Assembly: GCF_013409345.1 (NCBI RefSeq)
Contig: NZ_JACCBB010000001.1
Span: 3,720,001 to 3,784,000 of the forward strand
Direction of reading: 5' to 3'
Source: Kineococcus aurantiacus
GTDB lineage: Bacteria; Actinomycetota; Actinomycetes; Actinomycetales; Kineococcaceae
Length of the DNA stretch: 64,000 nucleotides
Shown: positions 25,748 to 32,673 of the stretch, piece by piece
How positions within the stretch are numbered: position 1 is the first letter of the stretch
Layout: each line of letters starts with the position of its first letter
Program-made: the position numbers and the translations under genes
Notes under the pieces: model-generated
What the model saw: only the letters and a program-made list of their open reading frames with translations
What the model was told of the DNA's origin: nothing
Databases searched by the model: none

Positions 25748-27841
25748 ATGACGACGACAGACCTCTCCCGCCCCGACGCGGACTCCGTCCTGGACGGCCT
25801 CGACCCCGAGCAGCGCCAGGTCGCCACGACGCTGGACGGCCCCGTCTGCGTGCTCGCCGGCGCCGGGACGGGCAAGACCCGCGCCATCACCCACCGCATC
25901 GCCTACGGCGTGCACTCGGGGGCCTACGTGCCCAACCGCGTCCTGGCCGTGACGTTCACGGCCCGCGCGGCGGGGGAGATGCGCACGCGCCTGCGCGACC
26001 TCGGCGTCGCCGGCGTCCAGGCCCGCACCTTCCACGCCGCGGCCCTGCGGCAGCTGCAGTTCTTCTGGCCGCAGTCCATCGGCGGGACCCTGCCGAACCT
26101 GGTGGAGCACAAGGCCCCGCTGGTCGCCGACGCCTGCAACCGGCTGCGGATCCAGGCCGACCGCGCCCGCATCCGGGACCTGTCGGCCGAGGTCGAGTGG
26201 ACCAAGGTCATGCTCGTCGACCCCGACGACTACGTGCGGGTCGCCACGGCCGCCGGTCGCGGGGAGCCCGGCGGCCTGGACCTGCCCACCGTGGCCCGCC
26301 TCGTGCGGACCTACGAGGACGTCAAGACCGACCGCGCCGTCATCGACTTCGAGGACGTCCTGCTGCTGACCGCGGGCATCCTCGACGAGCGCCCGGACGT
26401 GGCGGCGACCGTCCGCGAGCAGTACCGGCACTTCGTCGTCGACGAGTACCAGGACGTCTCCCCGCTGCAGCAGCGGCTGCTGGACCTGTGGCTGGGCGGC
26501 CGGCAGGACCTGTGCGTCGTGGGCGACGCCAGCCAGACGATCTACTCCTTCGCGGGGGCGACCCCCGAGCACCTGCTCGACTTCCCCCGCCGCCACCCGG
26601 GGGCCACCGTCGTGCGGCTGGTGCGCGACTACCGCTCCACCCCGGAGGTCGTCGGCCTGGCCAACTCGGTGCTGTCGCTGGCGACGGGCCTGCACGCCCG
26701 GGCCCGGCTGGAGCTCATCGCCCAGCGGCCCTCGGGCCCGCCGCCGTCCTTCACCGCCTACGACGACGACGTGGCCGAGGCCACCGGCGTCGCGGCGCGC
26801 ATCGCCGCGGAGGTCCGCGCCGGCCGCAGCGCCAAGGACATCGCGGTCCTGTTCCGCACCAACGGGCAGTCCCAGGCCCTGGAGTCGGCGCTGGCCGACG
26901 CCGGCGTGGGCTACGTCGTGCGGGGCGGGGAGCGCTTCTTCTCCCGCAAGGAGGTCCGCGACGCGATCGTGCTGCTGCGCGGGCAGGCCCGGTCGGCCCT
27001 GCCGGGGCACGACCTGGGCACCGAGACCCGCGCCGTCCTCAGCGCGGCCGGGTGGGGCGAGAAGGCGCCCACCGCGGGCGGGGCGACCCGCGAGCGCTGG
27101 GAGTCCCTGCAGGCCCTGGTCGTCCTGGCCGACGAGTTGGCGCAGAAGCGGCCCGGTTCCACCCTGGCGGACCTCGTCGAGGAGCTCGTCGAGCGCAGCC
27201 AGGCCCAGCACGCCCCCACGGTCGACGGGGTCACGCTGGCCTCGTTCCACGCCGCGAAGGGGCTGGAGTGGGACGTGGTGTTCCTCGTCGGGGTCAGCGA
27301 GGGGCTGCTGCCCATCTCCTTCGCCGAGACCCCCGAGGACGTGGAGGAGGAGCGCCGGCTGCTGTACGTCGGCATCACGCGGGCCCGGGAGGGGATCCAC
27401 CTGTCGTGGGCGAACTCCCGCACCCCCGGCGGGCGGGCCACGCGCAAGCCGTCGCGGTTCCTGGACCCGATCCGCCCGCAGGCGGCGCCCGCGGGCCGGC
27501 GCGGCGGCGCGGCGGCGCCGAAGCCGGCGAAGTCGACCGGCCCGATGACGTGCCGGGTGTGCGGGGCGCCGTTGACCGCGGCGGTGGACCGCAAGCTGCG
27601 CCGGCACGCCGACTGCCCGGCCAGCTACGACGAGGCCGTGTTCGAGCGGTTGCGGGAGTGGCGCAGCGCGACGTGCCGGGCCGCCGAGGTGCCCGCGTAC
27701 GTGGTGTTCACCGACGCGACCCTCGTGGCGATCTGCGAGGCGATGCCCACGAGCACGGCGGCGTTGTCGCGCATCACCGGGGTCGGCCCGGCCAAGCTGG
27801 AGAAGTACGGCGCGGAGGTCCTCGAGGTCCTCGCCGGCTGA
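25748..27841 (+). CDS. uvrD2: DNA helicase UvrD2 (UvrD motor with HRDC domain)
   Basis: A 697-residue superfamily 1 helicase. Motor motifs: LDPEQRQVATTLDG, Walker A GAGTGKTRA (37-45), LAVTFTARAAGEMRTRL, VVDEYQDVSPLQQ, GDASQTIYSFAGATPEH, SFHAAKGLEWDVVF, and YVGITRAREGIHL. After the motor comes a short cysteine cluster (CRVC, then HADC) and a C-terminal HRDC domain (about 638-697, with TSTAALSRITGVGPAKLEKYG). This architecture is the actinobacterial UvrD2 type, essential in mycobacteria. ATG 25748 gives the right N-terminus. A strong hairpin follows the stop immediately. Synteny with mrx1 and whiB7 is exact. Confidence 0.94.
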   Translation: MTTTDLSRPDADSVLDGLDPEQRQVATTLDGPVCVLAGAGTGKTRAITHRIAYGVHSGAYVPNRVLAVTFTARAAGEMRTRLRDLGVAGVQARTFHAAALRQLQFFWPQSIGGTLPNLVEHKAPLVADACNRLRIQADRARIRDLSAEVEWTKVMLVDPDDYVRVATAAGRGEPGGLDLPTVARLVRTYEDVKTDRAVIDFEDVLLLTAGILDERPDVAATVREQYRHFVVDEYQDVSPLQQRLLDLWLGGRQDLCVVGDASQTIYSFAGATPEHLLDFPRRHPGATVVRLVRDYRSTPEVVGLANSVLSLATGLHARARLELIAQRPSGPPPSFTAYDDDVAEATGVAARIAAEVRAGRSAKDIAVLFRTNGQSQALESALADAGVGYVVRGGERFFSRKEVRDAIVLLRGQARSALPGHDLGTETRAVLSAAGWGEKAPTAGGATRERWESLQALVVLADELAQKRPGSTLADLVEELVERSQAQHAPTVDGVTLASFHAAKGLEWDVVFLVGVSEGLLPISFAETPEDVEEERRLLYVGITRAREGIHLSWANSRTPGGRATRKPSRFLDPIRPQAAPAGRRGGAAAPKPAKSTGPMTCRVCGAPLTAAVDRKLRRHADCPASYDEAVFERLREWRSATCRAAEVPAYVVFTDATLVAICEAMPTSTAALSRITGVGPAKLEKYGAEVLEVLAG

Positions 27842-27878
27842 AACCCCTGATCCGTTGCGCGGCAACGGGTCAGGGGTT
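27842..27878 (+). terminator. Terminator of uvrD2
   Basis: A 17-bp hairpin with one G-T pair and a 3-nt loop, beginning at the base after the uvrD2 stop; no T-run. Confidence 0.75.
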
Positions 27879-27918
27879 GATTGAGAACGTCACCAGAACA
27901 CCGGGGCACGAATCGCGG

Positions 27919-27957
27919 AAAAAGGCGTTGTCCTCGCTCCGCGAGTACCCCTACAGT
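27919..27957 (+). promoter_or_regulatory. whiB7 promoter with AT-rich WhiB7 box
   Basis: AAAAA (27919-27923), then four bases, then a -35 TTGTCC (27928-27933), 18 nt, and a -10 TACAGT (27952-27957). WhiB7 activates promoters that carry an AT-rich stretch just upstream of the -35 through its AT-hook. This is the only A-tract in the neighbourhood and suggests autoactivation. The message would start near 27964, giving a leader of about 520 nt. Confidence 0.65.
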
Positions 27958-28019
27958 CGAACCACCACACAGCGCGGGATCAGGTACCGCGCGGACGCGC
28001 AGGGGAGGAGGGCCGAACG

Positions 28020-28280
28020 ATGGACAGCACCACGACCGCGACCTTCGCGACCACCGGCGTCGTCGCCGGTGCCCTCGTCGCCGCCGCCCGCGTCCGGAAC
28101 TCCGCGCCGACGTCCCCGTGCGTCTCGTGGGAGCGCAGCCACGCGTCCACCCGCCCCATGACCACGGGTGGAGTGCGTCTGCTCCCGGCCGCCACCGCCG
28201 GGCTGCGCCACGACAAGGGTGCCTACGGCGCCACCTCCATCCCGTCCTCGGGACCCTCGACTTCGAGCCCACCGCTCTAG
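28020..28280 (+). CDS. Leader ORF of whiB7
   Basis: An 86-codon reading frame inside the whiB7 leader. The ATG has the best ribosome site in the area (GGGAGGAGGG, 8 nt spacing), and the TAG stop falls 21 nt before the terminator hairpin. The peptide begins MDSTTTATFATTGVVAGALV and resembles nothing I recognise. Upstream reading frames in whiB7/wblC leaders of other actinobacteria couple ribosome stalling by antibiotics to read-through of a terminator. This geometry fits that role, although it is longer than leader peptides I know. It could alternatively encode a small protein of its own. Confidence 0.5.
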   Translation: MDSTTTATFATTGVVAGALVAAARVRNSAPTSPCVSWERSHASTRPMTTGGVRLLPAATAGLRHDKGAYGATSIPSSGPSTSSPPL

Positions 28281-28301
28281 CTCGCTAGAACGGCAGCCTC
28301 C

Positions 28302-28340
28302 AGGCCGCGGATCCCGACACCTCGGGTCCGCGGCCTTCTT
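28302..28340 (+). terminator. Intrinsic terminator in the whiB7 leader (attenuator)
   Basis: GGCCGCGGA-T-CCCGA, a 4-nt loop, and the complementary arm (14 bp, one bulged T), followed by TTCTTGCGTT. It lies between the leader ORF and whiB7, so it can only act as an attenuator for whiB7. Confidence 0.7.
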
Positions 28341-28486
28341 GCGTTCGTGGGCTCTTCGACGCCGAACCACCACCGCCGGAGAAACAGTTGACCACCCAGC
28401 CCACGCTCGCCAGGACCGGACCGAGCCACCCGAACCGCACCACGAGGAACACCCGCACCACCGGACGAGACGAGGAGGTGAGCGGC

Positions 28487-28744
28487 GTGACCCGCCGCCA
28501 CACGCCGGAACCGCTGCCCTGCCGACGCTTCGACTCCGAGCTCTGGTTCGCCGAGAAACCCGACGACGTCGAGCTCGCCAAGTCGCTGTGCCAGGACTGC
28601 CCGCTCGCGAGCGCCTGCCTCGCAGGCGCTCTCGAACGCGCCGAACCGTGGGGCGTCTGGGGCGGGCAGCTCGTGCTCGCCGGGGTCGTCGTCCCCCGCA
28701 AGCGTCCGCGCGGTCGTCCGCGCAAGCACCCCGTCGCCGCCTGA
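28487..28744 (+). CDS. whiB7: WhiB7 (WblC) redox-responsive antibiotic-resistance activator
   Basis: An 85-residue iron-sulfur transcription factor. Four cysteines (C12, C35, C38, C44; C-x22-C-x2-C-x5-C) bind the cluster. They are followed by the turn EPWGVWGGQ and the AT-hook KRPRGRPRK near the C-terminus, which distinguishes WhiB7 from other WhiB proteins. GTG 28487 has GAGGAGGTG at 8 nt; GTG 28478 lies within that site and is less likely. WhiB7 partners with the primary sigma factor to induce intrinsic drug-resistance genes when translation is inhibited. Position downstream of uvrD2 is conserved with mycobacteria. Confidence 0.95.
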   Translation: MTRRHTPEPLPCRRFDSELWFAEKPDDVELAKSLCQDCPLASACLAGALERAEPWGVWGGQLVLAGVVVPRKRPRGRPRKHPVAA

Positions 28745-28785
28745 GCCGGCGGCGGTACCCACTCGTGAGGAGCACTGGAGCCACC

Positions 28786-28977
28786 ATGTCGTACGTCGAG
28801 GAACAACTGCTGCGGGAACGGGCGCTCTCCCTGCACCGGGACGCCGCCCGCGTCCGCGCCGCCCGCGCCCTGCGGGCCCGGCGGCGGGCCGAGGTCGCGG
28901 CCCGCCGCGCGCTCGTCCTGGCCGCCCGCGCCGAGCGGGCCGAGCAGGTCGTCGAGCGCGAACTGCTCGGGGTCTGA
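28786..28977 (+). CDS. Small charged helical protein after whiB7
   Basis: A 63-residue protein, MSYVEEQLLRERALSL onwards, made almost wholly of Ala, Arg, Glu and Leu and predicted to be one long amphipathic or coiled-coil helix. ATG has GTGAGGAG and GGAG upstream, and the frame starts 41 nt after whiB7, so it is probably co-transcribed. Short Arg/Ala-rich helical proteins of this type occur elsewhere in actinobacteria, but I know no function. In a genome this GC-rich a chance frame of this length is common, so the ribosome site and position are the main support. Confidence 0.6.
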   Translation: MSYVEEQLLRERALSLHRDAARVRAARALRARRRAEVAARRALVLAARAERAEQVVERELLGV

Positions 28978-28987
28978 GCGGCCGCCC

Positions 28988-29752
28988 TCAGGGGACCGGC
29001 AGGTCCACGCACCCGCAGGACGGGTGCGGCCGCCACCAGCGCTGCCGCACCCGCCCCTCGGGCAGCAGCAGCTCCAGGGTCGCCCCGACCGTGGAGGGCC
29101 GGGCCCCGTCGACCAGGGCCAGGACCTGCAGCGCGGCCAGCCCCGCCACGACCCGCGCGGTCGCGGCGTCCACGGGCCGCGCCGCGGCGCGGGCCAGCGC
29201 CTCCCGCGCCTCGGGCCAGTGCGGGTCGGCGTCGCAGGTCCAGCGGTCCAGGCACCGCAGGCACGCCGAGCGGCCCGGCAGCACCAGCGGCCCCACGAGG
29301 GCGTCGGTGTCGCGCAGCACCACCGCCAGGTGCGGCACGCCGTCGGCCTGGGCGCCGTCGGCGCGCACGGGGTGGGCCACGTGGCCCTGGACGAGCACCA
29401 GCACGTCGGCCGGGCGCGGGGAACGGGTCGTGCCGGGCACGTCCCGGTCGCACGACAGCTCACCGACCCCGGCGTCGGCGAGCACCGCCAGGAGCGCGTC
29501 GGCGACGGCGGGGGAGCCGGCGACCGCCACGCCCGCGCGGGCCCGCCGCCGGGCGCGGGTCGCGGGGTCGGCTCCGTCGGGGTCGTAGGCGCTCCAGGCC
29601 CACACCTCCGCGGTGGCCCGGCCGGTCAGGGCGGGCGGGGCCGTCTCGTGCAGGGCCGCGGTGCGCGGGCTGGACCCGACCTGGACCAGGCCGTCGGACC
29701 GGTGCCGCACGGGCACGCCAGGGGGGACGGGGCGGGTCGGGGGGCGGGGCAC
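28988..29752 (-). CDS. ThiF/E1-like protein with degenerate nucleotide site
   Basis: About 254 residues related to actinobacterial ThiF-family proteins. The best-conserved part is the C-terminal half: VGPLVLPGRSACLRCLD with a Cys-x2-Cys, VVAGLAALQVLALVDG, and HPSCGCVDLP with Cys-x-Cys. The four cysteines could bind zinc as in E1-like enzymes. The Rossmann glycine motif is poor (AGVAVAGSPAVADALLA) and the catalytic adenylation residues are not recognisable, so it may be a scaffold or degenerate member. GTG 29752 is tentative; frames extend upstream without a clear ribosome site. Converges on the small helical protein gene. Confidence 0.68.
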   Translation of the reverse strand: MPRPPTRPVPPGVPVRHRSDGLVQVGSSPRTAALHETAPPALTGRATAEVWAWSAYDPDGADPATRARRRARAGVAVAGSPAVADALLAVLADAGVGELSCDRDVPGTTRSPRPADVLVLVQGHVAHPVRADGAQADGVPHLAVVLRDTDALVGPLVLPGRSACLRCLDRWTCDADPHWPEAREALARAAARPVDAATARVVAGLAALQVLALVDGARPSTVGATLELLLPEGRVRQRWWRPHPSCGCVDLPVP

Positions 29753-29860
29753 GCGGTCACTGTGCCGCAGGTGCCGCCGGCGTGGACCTCGTCGTCCACA
29801 GCCGTCCCGCCCGGTGGTGACCCCGCCACGTGGGGTCACCGACCGGGTGCGGGTGACCGG

Positions 29861-30019
29861 TCAGCTCGCCTTGCCGAGGATCCGGTTGAGGTTCGTGCCG
29901 CAGACCGGGCACGTCCCCTTGGCCATGCGGCGGCCGTTCGTCTCGACGACCTGCCCCTCCGCCTCGCGCTTCTCCTTGCACTTCACGCAGTAGAACTCGC
30001 CGCTCCAGGTGTCGGCCAT
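29861..30019 (-). CDS. DUF5679 zinc-ribbon microprotein
   Basis: A 52-residue protein with two CxxC knuckles (CVKC and CPVC) around a central KGT turn, a typical minimal zinc ribbon assigned to DUF5679. ATG 30019 has GAGGAGGG at good spacing. The sequence EFYCVKCKEKREAEGQ resembles short actinobacterial proteins of unknown role, probably nucleic-acid or protein binding. It stands alone on the minus strand, divergent from the YgjP-like gene. Confidence 0.85.
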   Translation of the reverse strand: MADTWSGEFYCVKCKEKREAEGQVVETNGRRMAKGTCPVCGTNLNRILGKAS

Positions 30020-30243
30020 GGTGCCCTCCTCGTTCCCGTCGTCCGGTAGGACCGCCCCGGCCCGTCGCTGGGCCGTCGTCCCGCTCCGCATCGTGCCCTG
30101 ATCCGCCCCGGCGGGCGCGTCGGCGCGCTCCAGGGGAGCCGATCCGCACCGTTCCCACCCACCGGACCCGTCCCCGGACCACCCCGCGACGCGACGCGTG
30201 GGGCCGTGATCACCGGTTCCCCGCCCCCGTGGGGGCCGCAGGG

Positions 30244-30249
30244 TAACCT
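30244..30249 (+). promoter_or_regulatory. -10 element (TAACCT) of the YgjP-like gene
   Basis: TAACCT lies 7 nt before GTG 30257, which has no properly spaced ribosome site, implying leaderless transcription. Confidence 0.5.
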
Positions 30250-30256
30250 GCCGGAG

Positions 30257-30955
30257 GTGAGGGCCCACGAGGAGGGTGCAGCGGCGCTGGAGGCTGCCCC
30301 CGACGGCGCCCCGCCCCTGGACGGTGCGCCCCTCGACGGACGGTCCCCGGCCGTCGACGTCCGCCGCAGCCGGCGCCGCACCCGCACGGTCTCGGCCTAC
30401 CGCGACGGCGACCGCACGGTCGTGCTCATCCCGGCGCGGTTCACCCCGGCCGAGGAGCGGGAGTGGGTGGACCGCATGGTCACCCGCCTCGAGGCGGCCG
30501 ACCGGCGGCGCAACCCGCACGAGAGCGACCTGCTGGAACGGTCGCGGGAGCTGTCCCGCCGCCACCTCGACGGCCTGGCGCGGCCGCAGTCGGTGACGTG
30601 GGTCGACAACCAGCTGCACCGCTGGGGGTCGTGCACCCCCGCCGACGGCAGCATCCGGCTGTCCAGCCGCCTGCAGGGCATGCCGAGCTGGGTCCTGGAC
30701 TACGTGATCCTGCACGAGCTGGCGCACCTGCTGGTGCCCACCCACTCGCGGCAGTTCTGGGGCCTGCTGGAGTCCTACCCCAGGACCGAGCGGGCCCGCG
30801 GCTTCCTGGCCGGCTTCGACCACGCCACGGGCCACGAGGGCCCCGGCCACCACGACCGGGACGACGACGACGACCTGCCCGAGGACCGCGCCCCCGAGCA
30901 CGGGCCCGCCGACGCGGGCCCGCCGGCCGTCGAGGTCATCGCGACGACCGGCTGA
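30257..30955 (+). CDS. YgjP-like (DUF45) zinc metallopeptidase
   Basis: A 232-residue protein with the YgjP/WLM-type zincin motif: VDNQLHRWGSC, LSSRLQGMPSWVLDYVILHE, then HELAHLLVPTHSRQFW (about residues 154-169), supplying HExxH plus a downstream His. E. coli YgjP-type proteins act in the cytoplasm and are sometimes linked to DNA-protein crosslink or SUMO-like proteases. A charged N-terminus (to about 40) and an acidic tail flank the domain. GTG 30257 is favoured by the -10 at 7 nt; GTG 30206 would add 17 residues. It converges with the DUF2342 gene. Confidence 0.88.
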   Translation: MRAHEEGAAALEAAPDGAPPLDGAPLDGRSPAVDVRRSRRRTRTVSAYRDGDRTVVLIPARFTPAEEREWVDRMVTRLEAADRRRNPHESDLLERSRELSRRHLDGLARPQSVTWVDNQLHRWGSCTPADGSIRLSSRLQGMPSWVLDYVILHELAHLLVPTHSRQFWGLLESYPRTERARGFLAGFDHATGHEGPGHHDRDDDDDLPEDRAPEHGPADAGPPAVEVIATTG

Positions 30956-30966
30956 GCCCGACCGGG

Positions 30967-32523
30967 TCAGCCCCGCCCGGGCCCGTCCCCGCCGTTGCCC
31001 TCACCGTCGCCGCTCCCGCCGTCCGTGCCGCCGTCGAGCAGCTCGCGCAGCGCCGCGTCCATGTCGTCGGGGACCTGCGCGCTGCGCTCCCCGCCGCCCA
31101 GACGGCGCTCGACGAACGCCGCGGCGTCGTCGAGGTCCTCGGCCACCGGCAGCAGGTCCGGGTGGTCCCACACCGCGTCGCGGGCCGAGCGCCCGCCGCG
31201 AGTCAGCAGCAGCTCCCACAGCGCGCTCGCCTCGCGCGCCCGGCGCGGGCGCAGCTCCAGGCCGACGAGCACCGCGAAGGCGTGCTCGGCCGGGCCGCCC
31301 GTCGCGCGGCGGCGGCGCATCGTCTCGCGCAGCGCGTTGGCGTGCGGCAGGACGTTCTTGGCGGCCTCGTCGGTGACGTGGTCGACCCAGCCCTCGACCA
31401 GGGCCAGGGCCGTCTCCAGCCGCGCCAGGGCGGCCTTCTGGGCCGGGGTGCTCTCCGGCTCGAAGATCCCCGACTGCAGGGCCTCCTGCAGCGACTCCGG
31501 GTTGGACGGGTCGACCTGCCGGGCCGCCTCGGCGATCCGGTCGGAGTCCACCGAGATGCCGCGCGCGAACGACTCCACCGAACCCAGCAGGTGCGCCCGC
31601 AGCCACGGCACGTGCGCGAAGAGGCGCTGGTGGGCGGCCTCGCGCAGCGCCAGGTAGCGGCGGACCTCGTCGATCGGCACCTCCAGGCCGTCGGCGAAGG
31701 ACCGGACGTTCTCCGGCAGCAGGGCCGCGCGGCCGGTCGGGGCCAGCGGGAGCCCGACGTCGGTGGTTGAGAGGACCTCGCCGGCGAGCTGGCCGATGGC
31801 CTGGCCGACCTGCATGCCGAAGACACCGCCGCCGACCTGGCGCAGCATCGCCCCGGCCTGGCCGATCATCGCGGCCAGCTCCGGCGGGGCCTGGGCGGCC
31901 ATGGCGTCCCCCATGGCGGCGGCGACGTTGCCGGCGACGGGCTCGACGAGCTGGCGCCACACGGGCATCGTCTTCTCGACCCACTCCGCCCGGCTCCACG
32001 CCTCCAGGGAGGTCGCGGCCTGCGCGAGGTCGGTGACCCCGTCGAGCCACAGGTCGGCCACGCGCAGCGCGTCGTCGACCTCGCGGCGGTCCACGGCGTG
32101 CGGGGTCGGGTCACCCTGCCCGGCCGCGGCCTGGCGGGCCAGGTCGTGGGCCACGTCCCAGTTCACGGGCGCGTCCGAGGGCGTGGACAGGAACTTCTGC
32201 AGCTGCGCCAGGACCTGGCCCATGACGGCCGGGTCGAAACCGGCCTCGCCGAAACCGGGGATCCCCTGCGGCAGCCCACCGGGGAAGCCCGGGAGCTGCC
32301 CGCCGCCGGGGAACTGCCCGCCGAACAGCGGCCCGAGGAGGTCCTCCAGCGGGTTGCCCGACCCGGTGCCGCCCGAGGACGGCTCGGGGCGCTTGCCCGG
32401 GGTGCCCGAGGGGCGGAACCCCGGCTGGCCCCCGGCCTCCTCGCCCTGCCGGCCGGTGCCCTCGTCGTCGCCGTCGGGACGCTCGCGTCCGTCCTCGGGT
32501 TCCTGCTCGTCTCGCTGGCCCAC
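30967..32523 (-). CDS. DUF2342 family predicted zinc-dependent protease
   Basis: A 518-residue protein of the DUF2342 family (M. tuberculosis Rv3195 relatives), annotated as zinc-dependent metalloproteases or coenzyme F420-associated hydrolases. A disordered acidic and Gly/Pro-rich N-terminus (about 110 residues) precedes a mostly helical domain. The conserved signature region is VRRYLALREAAHQRLFAHV (about 290) followed by ALVEGWVDHVTDEA (about 380), which supplies His/Glu candidates. GTG 32523 has GGAGGA at 6 nt. The actual activity is unproven. It is divergent from the PDZ protease gene. Confidence 0.87.
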   Translation of the reverse strand: MGQRDEQEPEDGRERPDGDDEGTGRQGEEAGGQPGFRPSGTPGKRPEPSSGGTGSGNPLEDLLGPLFGGQFPGGGQLPGFPGGLPQGIPGFGEAGFDPAVMGQVLAQLQKFLSTPSDAPVNWDVAHDLARQAAAGQGDPTPHAVDRREVDDALRVADLWLDGVTDLAQAATSLEAWSRAEWVEKTMPVWRQLVEPVAGNVAAAMGDAMAAQAPPELAAMIGQAGAMLRQVGGGVFGMQVGQAIGQLAGEVLSTTDVGLPLAPTGRAALLPENVRSFADGLEVPIDEVRRYLALREAAHQRLFAHVPWLRAHLLGSVESFARGISVDSDRIAEAARQVDPSNPESLQEALQSGIFEPESTPAQKAALARLETALALVEGWVDHVTDEAAKNVLPHANALRETMRRRRATGGPAEHAFAVLVGLELRPRRAREASALWELLLTRGGRSARDAVWDHPDLLPVAEDLDDAAAFVERRLGGGERSAQVPDDMDAALRELLDGGTDGGSGDGEGNGGDGPGRG

Positions 32524-32660
32524 CGTGTCCTCCGCTCGCCTCGACCTGCGGGTCGTCGCTCCATCATGACGCCCCGCTGCCCACCCGACGAGCGGCGGGT
32601 GGGCGGCGTTCCGCGGCGCGCGCCGACTTCACCGTGGGCGAACGGCCCGCCGGGCGACCG

Positions 32661-32666
32661 TAGAGT
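32661..32666 (+). promoter_or_regulatory. -10 element (TAGAGT) of the PDZ/Lon-like protease gene
   Basis: TAGAGT lies 7 nt before GTG 32674 with no ribosome site between; the spacer (GCCGGAC) closely resembles that of the YgjP-like gene (GCCGGAG). Confidence 0.5.
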
Positions 32667-32673
32667 GCCGGAC

